NCBI RefSeq assembly: GCF_003600155.1
Contig: NZ_QWLD01000040.1
Span: forward strand, 62,001 to 126,000
Reading direction: 5' to 3'
DNA length: 64,000 nucleotides
Source: Nesterenkonia muleiensis
GTDB lineage: Bacteria; Actinomycetota; Actinomycetes; Actinomycetales; Micrococcaceae
The notes under the pieces are model-generated. The model searched no databases, had not been told where the DNA came from, and saw only the letters and a program-made list of their open reading frames with translations. Positions 1 through 8,850 of this stretch are shown here, piece after piece. Each line of letters starts with the position of its first letter. Within the stretch, counting starts at the first letter, position 1. Made by a program: the position numbers and the translations under genes.

Positions 1-637
1 AGTGAAGCCTGTCCACCATGTCCTGGTCCTCTCCGACCTCCAGTGGCGCGAAACCGCCCACAGCCCGGTACGCAGCCGCCGAGACTCCCAGATTCGCGCC
101 ATGGACATGTCCACGACTTTCGGCATAGTTCTGTTCATACCGGCGCCGCAGCGCCGGCGCCCGCAATGACCAGTCCTGGACCTTCACCCTGCCGGCAATA
201 GCGTCCGCTCCAGCCCAACGGTGTCTCAGGTGTTCGACTACCCACTCAGCGGGAACCACAGAATCGGCATCGGTGCACATCAGCAGAACATTGTCATCGC
301 CGGCCTCGAGGCTTTCCTCCCGGTAGCGCAGCAGCCCTGCGGCACGAGCGGCTCCGGCTGAGCCGGACCGAGTGACGAGCACCTCATCCGCCAGCTCTGC
401 GGCAATGGCCGCTGTGCGGTCGGTGCACAGGTCAGCGATGACCGTGATGTGTGCTTCGAGGTTCCGTGGCTGCCACGAGCCGATCTCCACCCCGCAGCCC
501 AGACTGTCTGGGGCCATGGGAAGAGCAAGCAGATCTCGAGCGAATCGCAGAGCGCTGCGCACTGCGTGCAGCGCGGAAGGCAAGAGGTGCTCCTCATTGC
601 GGGCCGGAATCAAAACCCGAACATGCTCGCTGTGCAT
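1..637 (-). CDS. Family 2 glycosyltransferase, 3' end outside window
   Basis: The reverse strand reads from an ATG at 637 down to base 1 without a stop, giving the first 212 residues of a protein cut by the window edge. It opens with a GT-A type nucleotide-sugar fold start (VRVLIPARNEE), has an acidic metal-binding motif CTDADS near residue 120, and later GANLGVSAAAYRAVGGF followed by VGEDQDMVDRL, the usual acceptor-side ED motif of family 2 enzymes. It should transfer a sugar from an activated donor to an unknown acceptor, probably at the cytoplasmic face of the membrane. There is no partner gene in view on its left. The family call is firm; the substrate cannot be told. Confidence 0.8.
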   Translation of the reverse strand, partial: MHSEHVRVLIPARNEEHLLPSALHAVRSALRFARDLLALPMAPDSLGCGVEIGSWQPRNLEAHITVIADLCTDRTAAIAAELADEVLVTRSGSAGAARAAGLLRYREESLEAGDDNVLLMCTDADSVVPAEWVVEHLRHRWAGADAIAGRVKVQDWSLRAPALRRRYEQNYAESRGHVHGANLGVSAAAYRAVGGFAPLEVGEDQDMVDRLH

Positions 638-803
638 TGAACTTGTCCTGACCTGCCTCTCTTGGACACTCTCGCTACGGAGTGGAACCGATCATACACT
701 CGCTAAGCGACTCAAACCTGCTGATCAGAACGCTATCGACGCTGTTGATGGTCCAGCGCTCGCTATCGACGCTCGGTGCGCTGGCTTGGATCCAGGAGCA
801 GAC

Positions 804-2555
804 TCACTCACCAGCGGAGGGTTTCCCCAGAGCCTCCCGGCGCTTCTTCGAGGCTCTGCCGCTGATCTTGGCCAGATTCCGTGCAGAGGACACCAGTGAA
901 AAACCTTCGCGACGCCGGCTGGCGGCCCGGATCCAGGTGGCTGTTCCTATCCCCGCCACCAGCACACCGGGCACTGAGACCCCGGCGATCTTCGGCGGGG
1001 TGTCCCGTGATATCAGCTGCGCCGAAGACATCAGAGCAGCGGCGCTGATGAGCCCGTCCACTATGTTGTCTGTGAGCCGGTCAGGGTCGTGGACGCTGAA
1101 GTTCACCGTCACTGTGCCCTGCCGGACACCTTTGATGAGCTCCGCCAGGTCGTCCGGGAGAGTCTTCACCAGCCGCCGCCATCTGAGACTGTTGGAAGCC
1201 ACTTCCCGGGCGATGCGGCGGGGATCCAGATAGGACATCATGATACGTCGGATATAGGGCCTCATCAGCTCTTCGATGTTGAGATCCACTCCCACTGCGT
1301 TGCTCAGCCCCTGCAGCTGAAGCAACACGCGGATCAGCAGCATGAAGTCCCCCGGGAGCACCAGCCCATAATGATGGAGAAGATCCATCGCCTGGCCCAC
1401 CAGAGCGGGGATATCGATCTGCCCGACCCCGACAGAAATATGGCGGTCGAACCAGCCGCCGAGGTCGGCGCGCAGCTGAGCGATATCCGTTGAGGGTGGC
1501 GGGTTGGCGATGTCGATCAAGGCACTGGCAAATGCCTCGGCATCGCGAAAGCCCAGCGCCAGCACTATTCGCTCCATCTGCTCTCGCCGAGCCGGGACGA
1601 AACGGCCAATGTCACCAAAGTCAAGAAGCGCCAGCCTCTGACCCGGCAGCACCATGAGATTCGCAGGCTGGGGGTCCGCGTGGAAGGCTCCGTGCTCGAA
1701 GATCATCTCAAAGTAGACGGATACGACCTTGTTCGTCAGCTCCTCCACCTCCCAGCCGCTTCCCGCGAGGGCCTTCGCACTGCGAAGGGGCGAGCCTTCT
1801 ACTTTGGTCATGGTCAGCACGCGTCCGCCGCACAGTTCTTCATACGGTTCGGGCACGTAGAGATCCTCGTGATGAGATAATTTCTCCCGGAAAGTCCGCA
1901 GGTTCGCCATCTCTACACGCATGTCCACAGCGTCTCTGAGCATCGTGGAGAACTCTTGGGCGATCTGGACCGGACGGTACTGCTGAGCCCCGGGGTCATT
2001 CTGCTGCCACAGGTGGGCCAGAGCAGTCATGATCTCCAGGTCCTCTCTTGCCCGCATATCGGCGCCGTGGTGGACCACCTTGACCACGACCTCGGTGCCG
2101 TCGAAAAGCTCGGCGCTGTGAACCTGCGCCACTGAGGCAGAAGCCAGAGGTTCGGGGGAGAAGCTGGCAAAGAGGTCGCTGACCGCAGCCCCGAGTTCCT
2201 CCTCAACTGTTTTGATCACCACCGCGGGCGCATCGGCGGTGACTGAGGAGTCCAGCTGGCTCAGCTCGGCAGCGATGGCCGGCCCCACCACATCGGGGCG
2301 CAGGCTGAGCGTCTGTCCCAGTTTGATCCAGGCCGTTCCCAGCTCAGTCATCGCTCCCCGAAGGAGCTCTCCGAGAGACATCTCCAGCACGGCGGAATCA
2401 GGCAATGCCAATCGACCCCGAAGAAGCGGCTCCACGGATTTCACCAGGTCCTTGCTGACGGCGTCTGCGAAACCGTATCTGGTGAGGACTCTCATCACTT
2501 CGCGGAAGCGTTCGCGGTGTTCGGTGAGTGTGAGCAGCGCGCTCGCGTTATGCAT
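804..2555 (-). CDS. ABC1/UbiB (AarF) family atypical kinase
   Basis: 583 residues with the hallmarks of the ABC1/UbiB kinase-like family: a KxGQ-type segment (WIKLGQTLSLRPD, about residue 80), an alanine-rich nucleotide loop ASVAQVH, the catalytic HADPQPANL and the metal-binding LLDFGDIGRF. A hydrophobic C-terminal stretch (GVLVAGIGTATW) is a likely membrane anchor. Known members are ATPases tied to quinone or other isoprenoid lipid metabolism. I start at the ATG at 2555 because AAAGGTGAG sits about 9 bases ahead of it; an in-frame GTG at 2576 would add seven residues and swallow that ribosome site. It stands alone, divergent from the lipoprotein gene. The family is secure; the lipid partner is unknown. 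Confidence 0.85.
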   Translation of the reverse strand: MHNASALLTLTEHRERFREVMRVLTRYGFADAVSKDLVKSVEPLLRGRLALPDSAVLEMSLGELLRGAMTELGTAWIKLGQTLSLRPDVVGPAIAAELSQLDSSVTADAPAVVIKTVEEELGAAVSDLFASFSPEPLASASVAQVHSAELFDGTEVVVKVVHHGADMRAREDLEIMTALAHLWQQNDPGAQQYRPVQIAQEFSTMLRDAVDMRVEMANLRTFREKLSHHEDLYVPEPYEELCGGRVLTMTKVEGSPLRSAKALAGSGWEVEELTNKVVSVYFEMIFEHGAFHADPQPANLMVLPGQRLALLDFGDIGRFVPARREQMERIVLALGFRDAEAFASALIDIANPPPSTDIAQLRADLGGWFDRHISVGVGQIDIPALVGQAMDLLHHYGLVLPGDFMLLIRVLLQLQGLSNAVGVDLNIEELMRPYIRRIMMSYLDPRRIAREVASNSLRWRRLVKTLPDDLAELIKGVRQGTVTVNFSVHDPDRLTDNIVDGLISAAALMSSAQLISRDTPPKIAGVSVPGVLVAGIGTATWIRAASRRREGFSLVSSARNLAKISGRASKKRREALGKPSAGE

Positions 2556-2720
2556 GGAGACCGTCTCACCTTTCACTCCGCTGGACAGCTTGCCGAACCC
2601 TCCAGCCCCATCCTACGACGGTGATCGACCACACTGTCTGAAAAGTCGTACCCATCCGCCTCCCCCTCTGCTCCGAACCTTGAGTGACCGTGTAAGTCAC
2701 AGCAAGAAGGAGAGCGACCG

Positions 2721-4103
2721 ATGAAACCCTCACGCGTAACTATGGGAGCAGCCACTGGACTCACGCTGGCTCTGACGCTTGCCGCCTGCGGCGATACTGA
2801 TTCCGAGGCCGAGGAGCCAATGGACTCCGAGACCATGCAGGAAGACTCAGAGTCCATGCTGGAGGACGAGCACGACCATGATGCCGGCACCGACGACGAC
2901 GATGAGTACGACGACGACGAGATGGAGGATGACGACGCCGAGTCCAGCGACCTCAGCGCGGTGATGCCCGAAAGCACCGGCGACCCGTTCGCCGACGCAC
3001 GGACAGCGGCAGAGCATATGCCTCATACCGGTGGCACCTTCGCGACCGGATTCACCAACGCCCTGGACCTCTCCGGAGAGCCGGAGTCCGAGGCCGCAGA
3101 GCTGCGCAGTGAGGTCACCGCTCTGTTCCAGGAGCACGTCTACCTCGCTGCCATCGCCGTGGCCACCGCCTACCATGCCGGTGCCGACTCCGAGGAGTTC
3201 GAGTTGGCCGCTGAAACGGTCGACGCCAACTCGGTGGATCTGGCCGATGCAGTCGGTGAGCTTCTCGGCGAGGAGGCCCGGGAGTCCTTCCTCAACAACT
3301 GGCGGGAGCACATCGGCTACTTCGTCGACTACGCCATCGCCGCAGAGGAAGGCGATCAGGAAGGAATGGACCAGGCCGTCGCTGATCTGCGTGAATACAC
3401 CGACGGTGTCGGGATGTTCTTCGAGCGGCAGACCGACGGAGAGCTCGACGCCGCCACGGTGACCGAGTCCTTCAACGGCCACGTGGACACCCTCGCCGCA
3501 GCGGTGGACTCCCTGGCCGCCGGTGAGGCTGACGCCTTCACCAACCTCAAGATGGCCGCCGACCACGTGGTCGAAGGTTCAGGGGCCATGTCCGAGGGAT
3601 TCGTCAACGCCGCCGGCCTGGAGGGTGATCCCAACGATGACGCCTCAGAACTGCGCAGCGCCCTGACTGCTAATCTCAACGAGCACGTCTACGTCGCCGG
3701 AATCGCGGTCTTCGTGGCCTACACCGATGAGGACGGCACTGAGTCTGATGCGTTCGCCGCAGCGGCCGAAGTGGTCGATGACAACGCCGTCGAACTGGCC
3801 GACGCCATCGGTGAACTCGCCGGAGACGAGCACCGGGACCCGTTCCTGGAGCTGTGGCGTGATCACATCGGCTACTTCGTCGACTATGCAGGAGCCGTTG
3901 CCGAAGGCGATGAGGCCGCAGCCGAGGGTGCCCTCATGGACCTGGACCAGTACCGGTACGAAGCCGGTGAGTTCTTCGAGGAGATCTCCGGCGGGGAGCT
4001 GCCGGCCGATGACATCACTGAGGGCCTGGGAATGCACGTCTCCACCCTGGGCGGGGCCATCGATTCGCTGAACGAGGCACTGGTACAGAACTCCGAGAAC
4101 TGA
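2721..4103 (+). CDS. Acidic lipoprotein with two tandem helical repeats
   Basis: 460 residues. The signal peptide ends in a lipobox (LTLAACG, Cys about 23), so the mature protein should be tethered to the outer face of the membrane. Residues 25-75 are almost entirely D, E, S and M, a linker typical of halotolerant secreted proteins. Two copies of a roughly 160-residue helical unit follow, each carrying EHVY(L/V)A(A/G)IAV, a DA(V/I)GEL stretch and the diagnostic HIGYFVDYA. The ribosome site AAGGAG is 9 bases ahead of the ATG. A hairpin terminator follows and then sigK-rskA, so it could be a target of that sigma factor, though this is inference from position. I do not recognise a characterised function. 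Confidence 0.75.
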   Translation: MKPSRVTMGAATGLTLALTLAACGDTDSEAEEPMDSETMQEDSESMLEDEHDHDAGTDDDDEYDDDEMEDDDAESSDLSAVMPESTGDPFADARTAAEHMPHTGGTFATGFTNALDLSGEPESEAAELRSEVTALFQEHVYLAAIAVATAYHAGADSEEFELAAETVDANSVDLADAVGELLGEEARESFLNNWREHIGYFVDYAIAAEEGDQEGMDQAVADLREYTDGVGMFFERQTDGELDAATVTESFNGHVDTLAAAVDSLAAGEADAFTNLKMAADHVVEGSGAMSEGFVNAAGLEGDPNDDASELRSALTANLNEHVYVAGIAVFVAYTDEDGTESDAFAAAAEVVDDNAVELADAIGELAGDEHRDPFLELWRDHIGYFVDYAGAVAEGDEAAAEGALMDLDQYRYEAGEFFEEISGGELPADDITEGLGMHVSTLGGAIDSLNEALVQNSEN

Positions 4104-4123
4104 TCAGTCCCGACGCAGGATCA

Positions 4124-4156
4124 GGTGGCGGGCTGGCCCACAGGCGGCCCGCCACC
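4124..4156 (+). terminator. Hairpin terminator after the lipoprotein gene
   Basis: A perfect 10-bp GC-rich stem (GGTGGCGGGC at 4124-4133 with GCCCGCCACC at 4147-4156) with a 13-base loop, 20 bases after the lipoprotein stop. It has no T-tract, as is common for actinobacterial terminators. Confidence 0.6.
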
Positions 4157-4192
4157 AGCCGTTCCGGCAGCTCAGGGCCTTGTCGGACACGG

Positions 4193-4205
4193 TAGAATCA
4201 CACAG
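4193..4205 (+). promoter_or_regulatory. Leaderless -10 element of sigK
   Basis: TAGAAT at 4193-4198 ends exactly 6 bases before the GTG start at 4205. That places the expected transcription start on the start codon itself, with no room for a ribosome site, so a leaderless mRNA is likely. No convincing -35 box is seen. Confidence 0.5.
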
Positions 4206-4798
4206 TGACCACATCCGATCCTTCACGTGTGGCCGAGGACCGCGCTGCGCGGACAGCCCGGCTGGCCGAGCTGATGAATCGGGTCGGATCCGGTGACACG
4301 GAGGCTTTCGGCGAGCTCTACGATGACATCGCCCCACTGGTGTACGGCACCGCCATCAGGGTGCTGCGGGACCCGGACCATGCCTCTGAGGTGACTCAAG
4401 AGGTGCTGGTCGAAGTCTGGCGGGCGGCATCGCGCTTTGACCCGGTGGGTGGATCGGTCACCGCATGGGTGGCCACCATCGCCCACCGCAGGGCCGTTGA
4501 CCGCGTGCGGTCGGTGCACTCCCAGCGTGAACGCGACGCACGGGCCGGAGTACAGGACTACAGCCCGCCACGGGACTCCGTCGCCGAAGAGGCCGAACAT
4601 AACCTGGAGCGCCAGCGGGTCATGGAATGCATGGGTGCGCTGAGCCCCCTCCAGCGCACCGCGGTGCACAGCGCCTACTACGAGGGTTTGACCTACCGAG
4701 AAGTCGCCGAACGGGATGGTGCGGCCCTGCCGACGGTGAAATCTCGTATCCGAGATGGGTTGAAACGACTGCGGCAGTGTCTGGAGGTGCAGCGATGA
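4205..4798 (+). CDS. sigK: ECF RNA polymerase sigma factor, SigK type
   Basis: 197 residues with sigma region 2 (FGELYDDIAPLVYGTAIRVL, then ASEVTQEVLVEVW) and region 4 (MGALSPLQRTAVHSAYYEGL, TYREVAERDG, LPTVKSRIRDGLKRLR). It should direct RNA polymerase to a small stress regulon and be held inactive by the anti-sigma factor encoded directly downstream, whose start overlaps its stop (ATGA at 4795-4798). The start is a GTG just behind a -10 box. The SigK assignment rests on the pairing with an RskA-type partner and the overall sequence; other ECF19-group names would fit too. Confidence 0.85.
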   Translation: MTTSDPSRVAEDRAARTARLAELMNRVGSGDTEAFGELYDDIAPLVYGTAIRVLRDPDHASEVTQEVLVEVWRAASRFDPVGGSVTAWVATIAHRRAVDRVRSVHSQRERDARAGVQDYSPPRDSVAEEAEHNLERQRVMECMGALSPLQRTAVHSAYYEGLTYREVAERDGAALPTVKSRIRDGLKRLRQCLEVQR

Positions 4799-5583
4799 AC
4801 GGCAGAGAAGATGCTCTTCGTGAGCTGCTGGGCGCATGGGCGCTCGATGCTGTCGATGATGTAGAACGCGCCAGGGTGGAGCGGGCCATCGCCGCTGACC
4901 CCGAGCTCGCCGCTGAGGCCCGGCAGCTGCGCGAGACCGTCGCCAGGATCGCTGAGGCCGACGCCCAGCAACCTCCGGAAGACCTGCGGGAGGCAGTCCT
5001 GGCCCAGATCGACACCTTCTCCCCACGCACCACGCGGGCCAACCGCCCCACTGCTGAGACTTCAGAGCGTGACCAGCTGGCTGCTGTGCGCCGTCGACGC
5101 CGCTGGCAGACATTGGCAGCAGCCGCCGCGGCGGTCATCGCCGTCGCGATCCCCACCGCGATCGCGGTGGACCAGGCTGACAGAGCCGATCAGGCCGAAC
5201 AGCAGGCGCAGCAGGCCCAGCATGAGGCCGGCCTGGCCCAGCAGCAGGCTGATCAGATTGCCCAGGCGCTCACCGATCCTGCTGCCCAGATGGTCGCAGA
5301 GGAGCTCCCGGACGGTTCACGGGCAGTCGCGGTGCTGGGGGAGGGCACCGCACTGTTCGCCGCCGAAGGTATGACCGAACTGCATGACCAGGACTACCAG
5401 CTCTGGGTGCTCGAGGGCGACCACGCGATCCCGGCGGGCGTCCTGGCCTGGGAAGCCGGCCGTCTGACCGCCCACGTCGAAGACTTCCCAGAGGATGCGG
5501 CCCTGGCGGTCACCGCCGAGCCGCTCGGCGGATCCGAGCAGCCCACCTCGGACCCCATGGTGGTCCTGGCGCCGCAGAGCTAG
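4795..5583 (+). CDS. rskA: RskA-type anti-sigma factor, membrane anchored
   Basis: 262 residues. The N-terminal cytoplasmic part (LLGAWALDAVDDVERARVERAI) is the anti-sigma domain of the RskA group, which lacks the zinc HxxxCxxC motif. One transmembrane helix follows at about 104-125, then an AQQA-rich coiled stalk (about 128-160) and an extracytoplasmic RskA C-terminal domain (YQLWVLEGDHAIPAGVL). It should bind SigK at the membrane and release it after regulated proteolysis. The ATG at 4795 overlaps the sigK stop and has GGAGGTG in front, indicating coupled translation. Its stop overlaps the convergent cysteine desulfurase stop by 4 bases, leaving no space for a terminator. Confidence 0.85.
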   Translation: MNGREDALRELLGAWALDAVDDVERARVERAIAADPELAAEARQLRETVARIAEADAQQPPEDLREAVLAQIDTFSPRTTRANRPTAETSERDQLAAVRRRRRWQTLAAAAAAVIAVAIPTAIAVDQADRADQAEQQAQQAQHEAGLAQQQADQIAQALTDPAAQMVAEELPDGSRAVAVLGEGTALFAAEGMTELHDQDYQLWVLEGDHAIPAGVLAWEAGRLTAHVEDFPEDAALAVTAEPLGGSEQPTSDPMVVLAPQS

Positions 5584-6716
5584 GGCACTGCCGGCACTGC
5601 TTCGCTGAGGATCTCAACGGTGCGCTGCAGGTGGTCCCGCGGAGTCTCCGGGCCGAAGGTGAAGCGCACCGCCGTCTGTGCCTGGTCAGCCGAGTACCCC
5701 ATGGCCAGCAGCACCGGACTGGGCTCGTTATTCCCTGCAGCGCAGGCCGACCCGGCGGAGCAGACCACCCCCTGCTGCTGGAGATCCAGCAGGAGAGACT
5801 CCCCGCTTCTGCCCTCGAAGACGAATGAGGTGTGACCCGGCAGGCGCGGATCCCGCCGCCCGGTTAGGTGGGCACCGGGAACAGCTTGCTCGATTCCGGC
5901 GATGAACTCATCGCGACGACGACGCCACGCCGGCACCTCATAACCGGCGGCTACGTCGAGAGCCACGGCCATCCCCACCGCCCCAGCGACGTTCTCTGTG
6001 CCTGAGCGGTGCCCGCGCTGCTGCCCGCCGCCGTGGACCAGCGGCTCGAAGGGCGTGCGCCGGCGCAGATACAGCACTCCGACTCCCTTGGGGGTGCCCA
6101 GCTTATGGCCAGCCAGGCTGAGCGCCTGGACGCCCAGCTCACCGACGTCCAGACGCCCAGAGACACCGAAATGAACAGCCCCGCCGGCCTGCACCGCATC
6201 AGTGTGGAACGGGACGCCGTGCCGGGACGTCACGGCGCTGAGTGCTGGAATGTCCTGTACAGTGCCGACCTCACCGTTGGCGGTCTGGATGCTGACCAGC
6301 GTGGTGTCCGGACGCAGAGCCTGGTCCAGCGCCTCTGCGGCCACAACACCCTCTGCGTCCACCGGGATCTGCTCGACCTCGAAGCCGAATCGGCGCAACC
6401 ACTGAGCGGACTCAAGGACTGCAGGGTGCTCCGCGGCAGAGACCAGAACATGCCTGCCGCGAGGGGCCGCCAGCGCGATCCCCTTCACCGCGGCATTGTC
6501 CGACTCTGTGCCCCCGGAGGTGAAGATGATCTCCGCCGGACGGGCCCCCAGATGCTCTGCCACCCGCCGCCTGGCCCGCTCCAGGGCATCCTCGGCCGCC
6601 AGCCCCGGATCGTGCCGGCTGGCCGGATTGGCGAAGCCTGTGGTCAGATACGGCCACATGGCCTCCAGCACCTCGGGCTTGGGTGCCGCAGCGGCTGCCT
6701 CGTCCAGATAGATCAC
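5580..6716 (-). CDS. Cysteine desulfurase of the NAD cluster (NadS/IscS-like)
   Basis: 378 residues, a class V aminotransferase-fold PLP enzyme. FHTDAVQAGG holds the PLP-contacting Asp and Gln, SLAGHKLGTPKG the Schiff-base lysine (about 200), and CSAGSACAAG the catalytic cysteine near 325. It takes sulfur from L-cysteine, leaving alanine. It is the last gene of nrtR-like/nadA/nadC and overlaps nadC by 4 bases (GTGA, GTG start), so it probably supplies sulfur for the oxygen-sensitive 4Fe-4S cluster of NadA, as NadS does in other bacteria. A general tRNA-thiolation or Fe-S role cannot be excluded. Confidence 0.88.
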   Translation of the reverse strand: MIYLDEAAAAAPKPEVLEAMWPYLTTGFANPASRHDPGLAAEDALERARRRVAEHLGARPAEIIFTSGGTESDNAAVKGIALAAPRGRHVLVSAAEHPAVLESAQWLRRFGFEVEQIPVDAEGVVAAEALDQALRPDTTLVSIQTANGEVGTVQDIPALSAVTSRHGVPFHTDAVQAGGAVHFGVSGRLDVGELGVQALSLAGHKLGTPKGVGVLYLRRRTPFEPLVHGGGQQRGHRSGTENVAGAVGMAVALDVAAGYEVPAWRRRRDEFIAGIEQAVPGAHLTGRRDPRLPGHTSFVFEGRSGESLLLDLQQQGVVCSAGSACAAGNNEPSPVLLAMGYSADQAQTAVRFTFGPETPRDHLQRTVEILSEAVPAVP

Positions 6717-7579
6717 CGCGCCACCTGGAAATCCAGCCCCAGGTCCAACGCCGGCGCACTGTGGGTCAACGCGCCCACGCTGATGACATCGACCCCGGTG
6801 TCGGCAATCGCCCCTATGGTCTTCAGCGAGACCCCTCCGGAGGCTTCGACCACCGCCTGCCCGGCGATCAGCTCCACGCCGCGGCGCATATCCTCCAGCG
6901 TGAAGTTGTCCAGCATGATGGTGTCTGCTCCGCCGTCGAGCACGGCCGGGATCTGGTCCAGCCGGTCCACCTCCACCTCGAGGTGCACCGTGTGCGGCAG
7001 CTGCTCCCTGGCCGCCCTGATAGCCTCAGCCAACCCGATGTCGGCAGCGGACACGGCGGTGAGATGGTTGTCCTTGACCAGTACGGCATCGGAGAGCCCG
7101 AAGCGGTGGTTGTGGCCGCCTCCGCAGCGCACCGCGTAGCGCTCCAGGGCCCGCAGCCCGGGGGTGGTCTTCCGGGTATCGGCAATCCGAGCACCTGAGC
7201 CGTGGACCGCGGCCACATACTGAGAGGTCAGGGTGGCGACACCGGACATCCGCTGGACCAGGTTGAGCGCGATGCGTTCGCAGGTGAGGATCGGCCGGGC
7301 CGGTCCGGTGACACGTGCCAACTCTGCACCGGGTTCGAACCGTGTTCCCTCCCGAAGGCACAGGTCCACGACGACGCCGGCATCCAGCGCCTGCATTGCC
7401 TTGGCGAAGACCGGGCCACCGGAGAGAACACCCGGCTCCCGGGCACTCAGCACAGCCTCAGCCCGGGCGTCCTCGGGGACGAACGACTCTGTGGTCAGAT
7501 CCCCGAAGGGAGCATCCTCGGCCACAGCAAGGCGGATGACCTTCTCAGCCGCCGAAGCCGGCAGCGGGATGAGGCTCAT
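6713..7579 (-). CDS. nadC: Nicotinate-nucleotide pyrophosphorylase (carboxylating)
   Basis: 288 residues, the usual length. It makes nicotinate mononucleotide, CO2 and pyrophosphate from quinolinate and PRPP, the step after NadA in de novo NAD synthesis. Visible motifs are LNLVQRMSGVAT, the signature RKTTPGLRALERYAVRCGGG, NHRFGLSD and the lysine of VLVKDNH, then the phosphate-binding end EASGGVSLKTI. It overlaps nadA by an ATGA (7576-7579) and the cysteine desulfurase by 4 bases, so the three are translated as one unit. Confidence 0.95.
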   Translation of the reverse strand: MSLIPLPASAAEKVIRLAVAEDAPFGDLTTESFVPEDARAEAVLSAREPGVLSGGPVFAKAMQALDAGVVVDLCLREGTRFEPGAELARVTGPARPILTCERIALNLVQRMSGVATLTSQYVAAVHGSGARIADTRKTTPGLRALERYAVRCGGGHNHRFGLSDAVLVKDNHLTAVSAADIGLAEAIRAAREQLPHTVHLEVEVDRLDQIPAVLDGGADTIMLDNFTLEDMRRGVELIAGQAVVEASGGVSLKTIGAIADTGVDVISVGALTHSAPALDLGLDFQVAR

Positions 7580-8850
7580 GAGGGAACCGCCGCCAGCATC
7601 CGGTCCAGCGCGATCCGGGCCGGCTCTGCAATATCTGAGCTGACGGTGATCTGATTCGGAGTCCGGCCCTCGACCAGCTCCTCAAGCACCCAGGCGAGGT
7701 AGCCGGGGTGGATCCGGTACATCGTCGAGCAGGGGCAGATCACCGGGTCCAGGCAGAAGATGGTCCGGTCCGGGTACTCTGCGGCGAGCCTGTTGACCAG
7801 GTTGATCTCGGTGCCGATGGCGATCACCTCTCCCGGTGAGCTGGCTGCCACGTACTTTCTGATCGCGTCGGTGGAGCCGGCGGCGTCGGCGGCGTCGACC
7901 ACCGGCATCGGGCTCTCCGGATGCACGATGACCTTGCAGCCGGGATACTCGGCGCGGGCCTTCTCGATCTGCCCTGCGGTGAAACGCCTGTGCACCGAGC
8001 AGAACCCGTGCCAGAGCAGTACCTTGGCTTTGACCAGGTCATGCTCGGTGCTGCCGCCCAGGGGTCTGCGCGGATTCCACATCGGCATCTGCTCGAGCGG
8101 AACGCCCATGGCCTTGGCGGTGTTGCGGCCAAGATGCTGGTCGGGGAAGAACAGCACCCGGTGCGCTCTCTCGAACGCCCATTCCAGGACTGTCTTCGCA
8201 TTGGATGAGGTGCAGACAATGCCGCCATGACGGCCGCAGAAGGCCTTCAGCGCGGCCGAGGAGTTCATGTAGGTCACCGGCAGAATGGGCAGTTTGCCGT
8301 CGGTCCCGGGGGCCGCATTCTCCGGGTCGACGCCGTAGACCTCGCAGATCTCCTCCCAGGCGGATTCCACGGAGTCTTCATCGGCCATATCGGCCATCGA
8401 ACAGCCGGCCGCGAGATTGGGGAGGATCACGTTCTGGTCACTGCGGGAGAGAATATCGGCGGTCTCTGCCATGAAATGCACCCCGCAGAACACGATGTGC
8501 TCGGCTGCGGGCTTGGAGAGCGCCGCCTTGGCCAGCTGATACGAATCGCCGAGGAAATCTGCGTGCTGGACGACCTCGTCACGCTGATAGAAGTGCCCCA
8601 GGATCACCAGCCGCTCTCCGAGGATGTCCTTGGCCGCGCGGATGCGCTGATGCAGCTCATCCTCAGATGCTTCCCGGTAGGCCTGCGGCAGCTGACCGGG
8701 ACGGGTGACGGCTTCGGGCACGGTATCGGCCTCGGAGGAGCCGGGGCCGTAGCCGGGAGAGCGGTCGAACTCCCATGGTGGGGCGGCGAGCTTGGGGTTG
8801 CAGCTGCTGGCCGGGGAAAGCTCGATGCGTTCATGCACGGACAGGGTCAT
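7576..8850 (-). CDS. nadA: Quinolinate synthase
   Basis: 424 residues. It condenses iminoaspartate with dihydroxyacetone phosphate to give quinolinate on a 4Fe-4S cluster. The three cluster cysteines lie in AAGCSMAD, GIVCTSSNA and CPCSTMYRIHP. I begin at the ATG at 8850, which has GAGGAG six bases ahead; an upstream in-frame TTG at 8862 lies inside that site. It begins 20 bases inside the NrtR-like gene. The iminoaspartate supplier NadB is not encoded next to it, contrary to many actinobacterial nad clusters, so the aspartate oxidase or an aspartate dehydrogenase must be elsewhere. Confidence 0.95.
   Translation of the reverse strand: MTLSVHERIELSPASSCNPKLAAPPWEFDRSPGYGPGSSEADTVPEAVTRPGQLPQAYREASEDELHQRIRAAKDILGERLVILGHFYQRDEVVQHADFLGDSYQLAKAALSKPAAEHIVFCGVHFMAETADILSRSDQNVILPNLAAGCSMADMADEDSVESAWEEICEVYGVDPENAAPGTDGKLPILPVTYMNSSAALKAFCGRHGGIVCTSSNAKTVLEWAFERAHRVLFFPDQHLGRNTAKAMGVPLEQMPMWNPRRPLGGSTEHDLVKAKVLLWHGFCSVHRRFTAGQIEKARAEYPGCKVIVHPESPMPVVDAADAAGSTDAIRKYVAASSPGEVIAIGTEINLVNRLAAEYPDRTIFCLDPVICPCSTMYRIHPGYLAWVLEELVEGRTPNQITVSSDIAEPARIALDRMLAAVPS

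Noticed and set aside
2847-3566. Reverse frame within the lipoprotein gene
   Set aside because: Gly/Val-rich shadow of an acidic coding sequence, no ribosome site or family.
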